Shown piece after piece: positions 22,330 through 30,915 of a stretch of 44,576 nt of DNA. The notes beneath the pieces were generated by a model. It saw only the letters and a program-made list of their open reading frames with translations. It searched no databases and had not been told where the DNA came from. The DNA comes from Solirubrobacteraceae bacterium. GTDB lineage: Bacteria; Actinomycetota; Thermoleophilia; Solirubrobacterales; Solirubrobacteraceae. The first letter of the stretch is position 1, and every line of letters begins with the position of its first letter. The stretch spans positions 1 through 44,576 of the forward strand of contig JADGPP010000023.1 in the NCBI GenBank assembly GCA_017882375.1, in the 5' to 3' direction. A program made the position numbers and the translations under genes.

Positions 22330-23898
22330 TTGAGGACGGAGACCGTGGGGTGGAGGAGAGGTGCGGCCGCGGTCGCGGCCCTCCTCGCCGTGGCCGCGGT
22401 CGCGGCCACGGCGCTGCTGTCCACCTCCGCGGGTGGCTCCAACGGCGCCTACACGGTGCGTGCGATCTTCGACGACGCCGGGAACATCATCCCGGGGGAG
22501 AACGTGAAGATCGGCGGCGTCAAGGTCGGCACGATCGGCTCGGTGACGGCGACGCCGCAGGCCAAGGCGGCGGTCGTGCTGAACATCTCCGACCCGGGCT
22601 TCAAGGACTTCCGCTCGGACGCCAGCTGCACGGTCCGCCCGCAGGCCCTGATCGGCGAGAAGTTCGTCGACTGCCTGCCGACCCAACCGCGCGTCGCGGG
22701 CACGCCGCTGCCGCCGGCGCTGAAGAAGATCGGCAAGGGGCACGAAGGCTCCGGGCAGTACCTGCTGGCGGTGGCGAACACGCACAGCCCGGTCGATGTC
22801 GACCTGCTCGGCGACATCTCGCGCCTGCCCGAGCGCCAGCGCTTCACGATCCTGATCAACGAGCTCGGCGCCGGCCTGGCCGGCCGCGGCAGCGATCTGA
22901 AGACGGTGATCCGCCGCGCCAACCCGGCGTTGCAGGAACTCGACCGCGTGCTGGCGATCCTCGCGAGCGAGAACAAGGTGCTCGCGAAACTGGCGGTCGA
23001 CTCAGACCAGGCGCTGAAGCCGTTCGCGGCGGTTCGCGAACGCGTCGCCGACTTCATCGTGCAGAGCAACACCGTTGCGCAGGCCAGCGCACGTCATCGC
23101 GGCGCGCTCGCGCGCAACCTCGCGCTGTTCCCGGAGTTCCTCAGGCAGCTCGGACCGGCGATGGAACGTCTCGCGCGCTTCGCCGACCAGACGACGCCGG
23201 TGTTCACCGATCTGAAAGTCGCCGCGCCGGGCATCAACAAGGCGTTCACCAACCTGCCGGCGTTCTCCAACAGCACGACCACGTTCTTCAAGAGCCTCGG
23301 CGCGACGTCGAAGATCTCAGGGCCGGCGCTGACCTCGCTGCAGCCGCTGCTCGGCCGCCTGGCGACGCTCGGAAAGGAAGCGAAGCCGTTCTCCTTCAAC
23401 GCCGCCGAACTGCTCACGAGCCTGCGCTCGACCGGCGGCCTGGAGCGGATCCTCGACTTCATCTTCCTCGGCGCCGGATCGACCAACGGCTACGACGCGC
23501 TAGGCCACTTCCTGCGCTCTGAAGTGGTCGGCACCGCATGCCTGACCTATGCCGTGACGACCGCCTCGGCGTGCGCCAACGCGAAACTGTTCAACACCTC
23601 CCCGAGCAGCTCCGGCTCGGGGGCGACGGCCGCCTCGGCTCGCCCCTCCAGCGGCACGAGCGTCGTGATGGCGCGCACGCTGGCGGTGCTCAAAGGCGCG
23701 ACGCCGGCTGAAGCGACTGCGAAATACCCCGGCGCGACGACGGTCACACCGGGTTCGACGGGAACCGGCGCCGGGTCCGAACAGACGGCCATCGCCAAGC
23801 CGGTCGGCGGCGCGAGCGCCGGCACCACGTACTACACCCCTTCTGCGGAAAGCTCCGGCGCCGACGGCATGCTGCTCAACTACCTCCTGGGCAACTGA
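22330..23898 (+). CDS. Mce/MlaD-family protein 1
   Basis: A 522-residue exported Mce protein. Residues about 10-33 are a membrane anchor. Residues about 40-120 are the MCE domain: YTVRAIFDDAGNIIPGENVK, IGGVKVGTIGSV, and an ALIGEKFVDCLP strand. Two cysteines (C100, C115) flank that strand and may form a disulfide. A long helical region (about 140-380) and a Ser/Ala/Thr-rich tail follow. Mce proteins form hexameric rings or tubes that carry lipids from outer layers to an inner-membrane ABC transporter. The start is a TTG at 22330 after AAGGAAAGG; a GTG at 22345 is an alternative. It is the first gene of the operon; no YrbE permease precedes it. Confidence 0.92.
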   Translation: MRTETVGWRRGAAAVAALLAVAAVAATALLSTSAGGSNGAYTVRAIFDDAGNIIPGENVKIGGVKVGTIGSVTATPQAKAAVVLNISDPGFKDFRSDASCTVRPQALIGEKFVDCLPTQPRVAGTPLPPALKKIGKGHEGSGQYLLAVANTHSPVDVDLLGDISRLPERQRFTILINELGAGLAGRGSDLKTVIRRANPALQELDRVLAILASENKVLAKLAVDSDQALKPFAAVRERVADFIVQSNTVAQASARHRGALARNLALFPEFLRQLGPAMERLARFADQTTPVFTDLKVAAPGINKAFTNLPAFSNSTTTFFKSLGATSKISGPALTSLQPLLGRLATLGKEAKPFSFNAAELLTSLRSTGGLERILDFIFLGAGSTNGYDALGHFLRSEVVGTACLTYAVTTASACANAKLFNTSPSSSGSGATAASARPSSGTSVVMARTLAVLKGATPAEATAKYPGATTVTPGSTGTGAGSEQTAIAKPVGGASAGTTYYTPSAESSGADGMLLNYLLGN

Positions 23899-23905
23899 GA
23901 CGCGA

Positions 23906-26299
23906 ATGACCCGGCCAGCGACATTCATCGGGCTTGCGCTTGCGGCGATCGCCGCGCTCGCGCTGCTCGCGCCCGCGGCCTCGCTCGCCGGAGAACCCGC
24001 CCAGCCGACGGCGAGCGGCGAAACGACGACGCCGGCCCCGGAAACGACGACCACGGCGCCGGCGCCCGAAGCCACGACGCCGGCCACGTCGGTTGCGCCG
24101 ACGACCGAAGCGCCGGCCGAATCGCCCCCGGAACAGGCGCCGGCCACGCCGCCGGCGCCGGCGGCGACAACGCCGCAGGTCAGCGGGCAGAGCGCCCAGG
24201 GCACCACGCCGTCGGGCTCGGCGCCTCGCGGCAAGCGCGGCAAGTCCAAGACCGCCGCCGGCGAACAGGGCGCCGCCAACGGAGGTTCCCCGGCGAAGCT
24301 CAAGCGCGGAAAGCGCGCCCTCAAGCCGTCGGCGCTGACGCCGCCGCTGCCGCTCTCGCTGTCGTCTTCGATCGCGGGCGTCCCGGCGTTCTTCATCGAA
24401 AGCTTTCGCATCCCGCCGTTCCTGCTGCCGATCTACCAGGCGGCCGGCACGGCCTACGGCGTGCCGTGGCAACTGCTCGCGGCGATCAACGAGGTCGAGA
24501 CCGACTACGGCCGTGACCTCAATGTCTCAAGCGCCGGAGCCGAGGGCTGGATGCAGTTCCTTCCCTCCTCGTGGGCGAGCTACGGCGTCGACGCCAACGG
24601 CGACGGCTTCAAGGATCCGTACAACCCGGCCGACGCGATCTTCGCCGCGGCCCGTTACCTGCGCGCCGCCGGCGCCGCAACGAGCCTGCGCGACGCCGTG
24701 TTCTCCTACAACCACTCGCAGGCCTACGTGGAATCGGTGATGCTGCGCGCGAAGCTGCTCGGCGGCACGCCCTCGGGACTGCTCGGGGCGATCACGGGCC
24801 TCACCGAGGCGCGCTTCCCGGTGCACGCCAAGGCGCACTTCAGCGATGGGTTCGCGACCGTGTCCGCCGGTGCTTCTGCGGCCCCCAAGTCGCTCGCCGG
24901 GACGACGATCTACTCCGAAGCCGGCGCCCCGGTGATCGCCGTGCAGGACGGGCAGGTCGTGCAGATCGGCGACTCGCCGCAACTGGGCAGTTTCGTGTTG
25001 CTGCGCGACGCCTACGGCAACACGTACACCTACGCGAAACTCGGCAGCGTCGCGCAGCTGTACCCGGTGCTCAAGCCGCACGACGGGCAGTCCGGCGACG
25101 CGAGCGCGCAGAAGGCCGACGAACCGGTCGAACCGCGCCCGACCGGTCCCGCCAGCGCGGGAACGCAAGCCGATCCCAAGCCGCCGGGCGGCGAAGCAGC
25201 GGCGACGTCGGCGCTCTCGCTCGGCTCGGGCAGTGCTCTGGAAGCCGCGGCACCGGGCGCGACGGCCACGCCGCAACCATCGCCGGGCGCGCCGCCGAGC
25301 GAATCCCCGACTCCGCCTGCCACGAGCTCGCCGCAGGCCGCGAGCACGCCCGCCTCGCCCGAACCGGCGACGGCCACGCCGGCTGAGCCGTCGTCCTCGA
25401 CGCCGCGCGTCTTTCGCGACGGCCCCAACGACGTCTACCTGCACGACCTGCACAGCGGCGCGCGGGTGATCGCCGGCACGGTGCTCGGCCGCGTGGGAGG
25501 GGGCGACGCCTCCACCGGCGAAAGCGCCGAACCGCACATGCTCTTCCAGATCCGCCCGGCGGGCGTCGGCGCGCCGCAGATCGACCCCAAGCCGATCCTC
25601 GACGGCTGGGTGGCGCTGGAGAACAGCTCGGTCTTCAGGGCCAAGGGGCAGAACCCGTTCCTGGCGACCGCGCCGACCGTCGGGCAGGTGCTGCTGGAGT
25701 CAAAGGAACAGCTGCAACAGCAGGTGCTGGCGAACCCCGACATCGACATCTACCCGTGCGGGCGCCAGGACATCCAGACCGGGCAGATCGACCGGCGCGT
25801 GCTGACGACGCTGGAGTTCCTGGCCGTGTCGGGCCTGAAGCCGACCGTCTCGGCGCTGAAATGCGGGCACTCCGACCTGACGACCGAAGGCAACGTCTCC
25901 GAGCACTCGACCGGCGACGCCGTGGACATCTCGGAGATCAACGGCATCCCGATCGTCGGCCACCAGGGACCGGGCTCGATCGCCGACACGACGATTCGCA
26001 AGCTGCTGACCTTGCAGGGCTCGATGAAGCCACATCAGATCATCAGCCTGATGACCTATCCGGGCACCGACAACACGCTGGCGATGGCCGACCACTACAA
26101 CCACATTCATGTCGGTTTCCGGCCGCTGTTCGCCCAGAGTGCCAGCCTGGCCGGCTCGCTCAGCTCCTCGATCACGCCGAGCCAGTGGATCAAGCTGATC
26201 GCGCGGCTGGGTGAAATCCCCGACCCGACCGTCTCCAGCGGACCCTCGGCGGCGGCGATCCCCGTTCACGCCGGCGCATCGGCGGGAAGCGGGCACTAG
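23906..26299 (+). CDS. Multidomain cell-wall hydrolase inside the mce operon
   Basis: A 797-residue secreted protein with signal peptide (1-28) and a Pro/Thr/Ala linker to about 105. Residues about 165-290 are an SLT_2/MltB-type lytic transglycosylase: VETDYGR holds the likely catalytic Glu198, then EGWMQFLPSSWASYGVD and NPADAIFAAARYL. Residues about 305-390 and 500-572 look like the two halves of an M23 (LytM) domain, separated by a roughly 105-residue Pro/Ala/Ser-rich insertion. Its active site is degenerate: YAK for YAH, and PHMLFQIRP for HLHFEIR. Residues about 595-742 are M15-like, with SEHSTGDAVDI and DHYNHIHVGF supplying His/Asp metal ligands. It would cut glycan strands and perhaps stem peptides. 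It starts 7 bases after Mce1 and abuts the next mce gene with no gap. Confidence 0.85.
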   Translation: MTRPATFIGLALAAIAALALLAPAASLAGEPAQPTASGETTTPAPETTTTAPAPEATTPATSVAPTTEAPAESPPEQAPATPPAPAATTPQVSGQSAQGTTPSGSAPRGKRGKSKTAAGEQGAANGGSPAKLKRGKRALKPSALTPPLPLSLSSSIAGVPAFFIESFRIPPFLLPIYQAAGTAYGVPWQLLAAINEVETDYGRDLNVSSAGAEGWMQFLPSSWASYGVDANGDGFKDPYNPADAIFAAARYLRAAGAATSLRDAVFSYNHSQAYVESVMLRAKLLGGTPSGLLGAITGLTEARFPVHAKAHFSDGFATVSAGASAAPKSLAGTTIYSEAGAPVIAVQDGQVVQIGDSPQLGSFVLLRDAYGNTYTYAKLGSVAQLYPVLKPHDGQSGDASAQKADEPVEPRPTGPASAGTQADPKPPGGEAAATSALSLGSGSALEAAAPGATATPQPSPGAPPSESPTPPATSSPQAASTPASPEPATATPAEPSSSTPRVFRDGPNDVYLHDLHSGARVIAGTVLGRVGGGDASTGESAEPHMLFQIRPAGVGAPQIDPKPILDGWVALENSSVFRAKGQNPFLATAPTVGQVLLESKEQLQQQVLANPDIDIYPCGRQDIQTGQIDRRVLTTLEFLAVSGLKPTVSALKCGHSDLTTEGNVSEHSTGDAVDISEINGIPIVGHQGPGSIADTTIRKLLTLQGSMKPHQIISLMTYPGTDNTLAMADHYNHIHVGFRPLFAQSASLAGSLSSSITPSQWIKLIARLGEIPDPTVSSGPSAAAIPVHAGASAGSGH

Positions 26300-27703
26300 A
26301 TGGCGACGACCACTCCCCCCAAACCGCCGACCGCGCCGCCTCCGCGCGACCCGCCGCCGCGGCCGGCGAGGCCCTCGCGGGGTCGCTTCGTGCGCCCGCT
26401 CGCCGTCGGCGCGCTGGCACTCGTGGTGCTGATCGTCGCCTTCATCGTCTTCTCCGGCGGCGGCAACTCGACGTACAAGCTCGAATTCGCCGAAGGCGAG
26501 CAGCTCGTCCGCGGCGACCAGGTGCAGGTCGGCGGCGTTCCCGTCGGGAGCGTCACCGACATCGCGCTGACGCACGACTTCAAAGCGCTGGTCACGATCA
26601 ACGTCAACTCGTCGCTGGTGCCGCTGCACGCGGGCACCGTCGCGCAGGTCAGGGTTCCATCGCTGTCGAGCGTCGCCAACCGCTACATCGCGCTGAGTCC
26701 AGGTCCGAACAACGCCCCGGCGCTGGCGGCGGGCGCGAAGCTGCCGGCGAGCGCGACCCGCAACGTGACCGATCTCGACCAGCTGTTCAACACGCTGAAC
26801 CCGAAGACGCGCAAGGGCCTGCAGCAGTTCATCCAGGGCACCGCCGAACAGTACGTCGGTGCGGGCAAGTCGCTGCAGGGCGCAACCGAATACTTCGCCC
26901 CGTCGCTGGCCGCCACCGACCACCTCTTCGCCGAGCTGGTGCGCGATCAGTCGACGTTCACGAAGTTCCTCGTGGAAACGGCCAAGGCGGTGACGACGAT
27001 CGGCGCGCGCAAGAACGAGCTCTCAGACCTGGTCGAAAACGCCAACACGACGTTCACGGCGATCGGCTCCGAGCAGAGCGCGCTGGCACGGGGGCTCAAG
27101 CTGCTGCCGGTCACGCTGCGCCAGGGCAACCGCACGTTCGCCGATTTGCCGTCGACGTTCACCGCGCTGAAAAAGCTCGTCGACGCCTCCAAGCCGACGG
27201 TCAAACCGCTGACCAAGCTGCTCACCAAGCTGCAGCCGCTGCTGACGACGGCGACGCCGGTCGTCAAGAGCTTCGCGGTGTCGTTCAATCAACCCGGCCC
27301 CAACAACGATCTGACCGACTACGTCCGCGCGCTGCCGCAGCTCGCGCAGGCGCTCACCTCGGCCACGCCGGTCAACGTCCAATCGCTGCAGGAATCGGTG
27401 CCGATCACGGCGTTCTTCGGTCCCTACTCTCCCGACCTGCAGGGCACGCTGCGCGAGTTCGGGCAGACCGACGCCTACTACGACGCCAACGGGCACTACG
27501 CGCGGGTCGGGGCCGTCTTCCCCGACTTCACGCTGAACGGCAAAAACAACCTGACCCCGGCCAGCGTGTCACAGGCGCTGGCGCCGCTGAAGAGCGGCCA
27601 GCTGCGCCGTTGCCCCGGCGGCGCGACCCCGCCGGCCGCCGACGGGTCCTCGCCGTTCACCGACTCAGAACTGCTCAGCTGCGACCCCTCACAGACACCA
27701 TGA
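26300..27703 (+). CDS. Mce/MlaD-family protein 2
   Basis: A 467-residue Mce protein. A Pro-rich cytoplasmic N-terminus (residues 1-30) leads to a membrane anchor (about 31-54, PLAVGALALVVLIVAFIVF). The MCE domain follows (about 58-135): YKLEFAEGEQLVRGDQVQVG, VPVGSVTDI, and SVANRYIALSPGP. A coiled-coil-rich segment with TDLDQLFNTLNPKTRKGLQQ runs to about 330; that wording recurs in the other Mce proteins of the operon. The ATG begins on the base after the hydrolase stop codon, so translation is probably coupled. Its end overlaps the next gene by ATGA. Confidence 0.93.
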   Translation: MATTTPPKPPTAPPPRDPPPRPARPSRGRFVRPLAVGALALVVLIVAFIVFSGGGNSTYKLEFAEGEQLVRGDQVQVGGVPVGSVTDIALTHDFKALVTINVNSSLVPLHAGTVAQVRVPSLSSVANRYIALSPGPNNAPALAAGAKLPASATRNVTDLDQLFNTLNPKTRKGLQQFIQGTAEQYVGAGKSLQGATEYFAPSLAATDHLFAELVRDQSTFTKFLVETAKAVTTIGARKNELSDLVENANTTFTAIGSEQSALARGLKLLPVTLRQGNRTFADLPSTFTALKKLVDASKPTVKPLTKLLTKLQPLLTTATPVVKSFAVSFNQPGPNNDLTDYVRALPQLAQALTSATPVNVQSLQESVPITAFFGPYSPDLQGTLREFGQTDAYYDANGHYARVGAVFPDFTLNGKNNLTPASVSQALAPLKSGQLRRCPGGATPPAADGSSPFTDSELLSCDPSQTP

Positions 27704-29259
27704 ACCGCCGGCGCAGCACATCCCTGGCCGGCAGCCCGCTGTTGATCGGCGCGGTCACGACGCTGATCGCCGTGGTGGCGGTGTTCCTCTCCTACAACGC
27801 CAACAACGGCCTGCCGTTCGTGCCGACGTACAACATCAAAGTGGTGCTGCCGGAGGGCTCGGGGCTGCAGCCCTCCAACCAGGTGCGCATCGGCGGTACG
27901 CGGGCCGGGATCGTCGGCTCGTTGACCCCGCATCAGGACCCGTCGACGGGCAGGATCACGGCGATCGCCAACCTGAAGCTGGAAAAGGGCGTGGAACCGC
28001 TGCCGGCGGACACGAAGGCGACCGTGCTTTCGGTCTCGGCGATCGGGCTGAAGTACCTGGAACTGGAAAAGGGCACGTCGAGCAAGACGATCAAGGCCGG
28101 CCACGAGATCCCGGTCAGCCAGACCACCGAACCGGTCGACATCGACCAGCTGTTCAACATGTTCGATGAAAAGACGCGCACGGCGATTCAGCAGAACACG
28201 AACAACTTCGGCGATGGCCTGGCCGGGCGCGGGCTGGAAATCAACGACGCGATCGCGACGCTGAAGCCCCTGGTCACGAATGCCATCCCCCTGCTGCACA
28301 ACCTCGCCTCGCCGCAGACCGATCTGCGCGGCCTCTTCAAAGGCCTCGACCGGCCGGCCGAACAGACCGCCCCGGTGGCGGCTGAGAACGCGGCGCTGTT
28401 CAGCGAGCAGGACACCTTCTTCACAGCCTTCGCGGGCGTCGCGAAATCGCTGGAAGAAGCCACCGTCGGCGGCCCGGCGTCGCTGGAACAGGCGATCTTC
28501 TCGCTGCCCTACGAGGCGCCGTTCACGGAAAAGAGCACAGAGTTCATGCGCCTGCTGCGCCCGAGCGCGAAGGACCTCACGACGGTCGCCAAGCCGCTCG
28601 GCGACGCGTTCGCCGAAGGCGCGGTCAACCTGCGCCGGGCGACCGCGCTGAACACGCGCCTGGCGGAGTCCTCGCAGGCGCTGCAGAGGTTCGCGCAGAA
28701 CCCGGTCGTCACGGCGAGCCTGGAAGACTTCACGCAGACGCTGCAGTTCGGCAACCCGGTGCTCGCGGGGCTCACTCCCGAGCAGGCTTACTGCAACTAC
28801 CTCACGCTGACCTTCCGCAACCTCGCCAGCCTGCAGTCGGAGAACATCGGCGTCGGCACGATCGGGCGCGCGGGCCCGGTGCTCGCGCCGAGCGGCCCCA
28901 ACAACGAGGGATTCCCGTCCTCGGCGCCGGCCAACGGGCCGTCGGTCGAAAAAGCGTTCGTCGGCTCGAGCACGATCGTCGACAACAACCACGTCCACGC
29001 CAACCCGTATCCCAACGTCGCCGGCCCGGGACAGCCGCGGGTCTGCGAAGCCGCCAACGAGACCTACGAAAAGGGCAAGGCGGTCCTCGGCAACCTGCCG
29101 GCAGGCAGCATCGGCGCCAATCGCGAAATCACCAGCCGCGAAGAAAACCTGTTCGGGCAGAAGTACTCCGCCGAACAGCTCAAGAGCCTCGGCATCTCGA
29201 CGGCCAAGCCGAAGACGACGACAAAGAAGAAGACGCCGTCGAAGGGAAAGAAGAAATGA
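27700..29259 (+). CDS. Mce/MlaD-family protein 3
   Basis: A 519-residue Mce protein. The anchor is at about residues 10-32 (PLLIGAVTTLIAVVAVFLSY). The MCE domain (about 40-130) has YNIKVVLPEGSGLQPSNQVR, IGGTRAGIVGSL and SAIGLKYLELEKG. EPVDIDQLFNMFDEKTRTAI opens the helical part, as in the sister proteins. The C-terminus ends in a Lys/Thr-rich tail. The ATG at 27700 overlaps the previous stop as ATGA, which fixes the start even though the frame is open upstream. The end again overlaps the next gene by ATGA. Confidence 0.93.
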   Translation: MNRRRSTSLAGSPLLIGAVTTLIAVVAVFLSYNANNGLPFVPTYNIKVVLPEGSGLQPSNQVRIGGTRAGIVGSLTPHQDPSTGRITAIANLKLEKGVEPLPADTKATVLSVSAIGLKYLELEKGTSSKTIKAGHEIPVSQTTEPVDIDQLFNMFDEKTRTAIQQNTNNFGDGLAGRGLEINDAIATLKPLVTNAIPLLHNLASPQTDLRGLFKGLDRPAEQTAPVAAENAALFSEQDTFFTAFAGVAKSLEEATVGGPASLEQAIFSLPYEAPFTEKSTEFMRLLRPSAKDLTTVAKPLGDAFAEGAVNLRRATALNTRLAESSQALQRFAQNPVVTASLEDFTQTLQFGNPVLAGLTPEQAYCNYLTLTFRNLASLQSENIGVGTIGRAGPVLAPSGPNNEGFPSSAPANGPSVEKAFVGSSTIVDNNHVHANPYPNVAGPGQPRVCEAANETYEKGKAVLGNLPAGSIGANREITSREENLFGQKYSAEQLKSLGISTAKPKTTTKKKTPSKGKKK

Positions 29260-30755
29260 GGCTTCTGCCCCGCTGGCGCCGCCACGACGACATCCCGGTC
29301 GTCGAACTGAACCGCTCCAACCCGATTCGCTTCGCGATCGTCTTCCTGGTGATCGTGGTCGTCGCCGTGTACTTCGGCTTCACCAAGCGCATCCCGTTCA
29401 AACACGGCTTCCGCCTGAACGCGCAGTTCGCCAGCGCGATCAACATCAAACCCAAGTCGCCGGTGCGCATCGCCGGCGTCAACGTGGGCAAGGTCACTCA
29501 GATCAAGCGCCAGGGCTCGACGGGGCTGGTGAGCATGGAAATCGAATCCAGAGGCCTGCCGCTGCACTCCGACGCGACGGTCAAGATCCGCCCGCGCATC
29601 TTCCTCGAAGGCAACTGGTTCGTCGAACTGCAGCCGGGCAGCCCGTCGACCAAGACGCTGTCCTCCGGCGCGACGCTGCCGAGCACGCAGTCGTCGGACC
29701 CTGTGCAGCTCGACCAGGTGCTCGACGCGCTGAACACCGACACGCGGGCAAACCTGCAGGACTTCCTGATCGGCTACGGCGACGGGCTCACGCGCAAGCC
29801 CTCCAAGGCCGACGACGCCGAACAGGATCCCGAAGTGCGCGCGATCAACGCCGCCGAAGCGCTCAACAAGTCCTACCGCCGGGCGCCGTCGGCCGAGCGC
29901 GGCGGCGCGATCATCAACCAGGCGATCGGCGGGACCGAACCGCACGACCTCTCCAAGCTCGTGCTGAGCATCGGCAAAGTGACGTCCGCGCTGAACGTCC
30001 ACGAGCAGCAGCTGGGAGAACTGATCGGCAACCTCAACAGCTTCTTGCGCTCGTTCGCCAACCAGTCGTCGAGCCTGCGCGCCGCCGTTGCGGTGCTGCC
30101 GAGCTCGCTGCGCAACATCGACAACGCCCTGCGCGAGCTCGACCTGGCGTTCCCGGCGGCGAAGACGTTTGCCACGGACATCCTGCCGGGCGTGAAGAGC
30201 ACGCCGCAGACCGTCACGGCAACGCTGCCGTGGATCGAACAGGTGCAAGCGTCGCTCGCGCCCAACGAGCTGGGTGGCGTTGCCAAGGGGCTGCAGGCGG
30301 CGACGCCGCAGCTGGCGCTGCTGACCGCCGAACAGATTCCGTTCCAGAATCAGACCGAACTCTTCACCAAGTGCCTGACCAAGGTCCTCTACCCGGCCGG
30401 CAACACCAAGCTGCAGGACGGCTCGGCGACGACCGGCGTGGAGGACTACAAGGAGTTCTGGTACAGCCTGACCGGGCTCTCCGGGCTCGGCGCGAACTTC
30501 GACGGCAACGGCACGATGACGCGCTTCCTGGTCGGCGAGGGCGGGCCGACGCTGCGCTCACAGCAGGCTTCTGTCCTGGGCAGCAGCGTCAAAGGCCTGA
30601 AGCTGCTCGCCCATGCCTCACTGCAGCCGCAGGGAACGCACCCGGCGTTCCCTGCGAGCGAGCCCGCGTACAAGCCGCTCGTGCCGTGCTACACGCAGGC
30701 GGTCCCCGACTTCAACGGCCCCTTGTCACAGGGCCCGGCCGACGGGACAGGATGA
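29256..30755 (+). CDS. Mce/MlaD-family protein 4
   Basis: A 499-residue Mce protein. A short basic N-terminus is followed by an anchor at about 24-44 (IRFAIVFLVIVVVAVYFGF). The MCE domain (about 50-135) shows FRLNAQFASAINIKPKSPVR, IAGVNVGKVTQI and IFLEGNWFVELQPG. DPVQLDQVLDALNTDTRANL starts the helical region. The start overlaps the upstream stop by ATGA. Downstream, a 160-base interval before the next mce gene is filled by a 53-codon frame whose ATG overlaps this gene's stop. Confidence 0.93.
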   Translation: MRLLPRWRRHDDIPVVELNRSNPIRFAIVFLVIVVVAVYFGFTKRIPFKHGFRLNAQFASAINIKPKSPVRIAGVNVGKVTQIKRQGSTGLVSMEIESRGLPLHSDATVKIRPRIFLEGNWFVELQPGSPSTKTLSSGATLPSTQSSDPVQLDQVLDALNTDTRANLQDFLIGYGDGLTRKPSKADDAEQDPEVRAINAAEALNKSYRRAPSAERGGAIINQAIGGTEPHDLSKLVLSIGKVTSALNVHEQQLGELIGNLNSFLRSFANQSSSLRAAVAVLPSSLRNIDNALRELDLAFPAAKTFATDILPGVKSTPQTVTATLPWIEQVQASLAPNELGGVAKGLQAATPQLALLTAEQIPFQNQTELFTKCLTKVLYPAGNTKLQDGSATTGVEDYKEFWYSLTGLSGLGANFDGNGTMTRFLVGEGGPTLRSQQASVLGSSVKGLKLLAHASLQPQGTHPAFPASEPAYKPLVPCYTQAVPDFNGPLSQGPADGTG

Positions 30756-30913
30756 GCCGACCGATGAACTTCGCGACACTTCGTCCTCGGTCGCTCGCGT
30801 GCTGGTCGATCGGCGATCCCGTCGATCGTCGATCGGTACGCCACGCTTCCTGCGTCCTCGTCTCGCTCGTCCATCGATCGGCTCACGCGCGTGAGTTCAG
30901 GATGGAGCGCTAG
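30752..30913 (+). CDS. Possible 53-residue protein between mce genes
   Basis: The ATG overlaps the stop of the fourth mce gene (ATGA, 30752-30755) and the TAG ends two bases before the ATG of the fifth, so the frame fills the gap exactly. The protein would be basic (MSRPMNFATLRPRS at the start) with two Cys and no clear membrane helix or family. Only about 70 percent of its third codon positions are G or C, against nearly all in the genes around it. The DNA has several CGATCG copies between 30811 and 30879. It may be a coupling frame that keeps ribosomes on the message, a small accessory protein, or chance. Confidence 0.32.
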   Translation: MSRPMNFATLRPRSLACWSIGDPVDRRSVRHASCVLVSLVHRSAHAREFRMER

Positions 30914-30915
30914 TC

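Noticed and set aside
30808-30880. CGATCG copies as a CRISPR-like or tandem repeat
   Set aside because: The copies are only six bases long and irregularly spaced, with no repeat-spacer structure and no cas genes.
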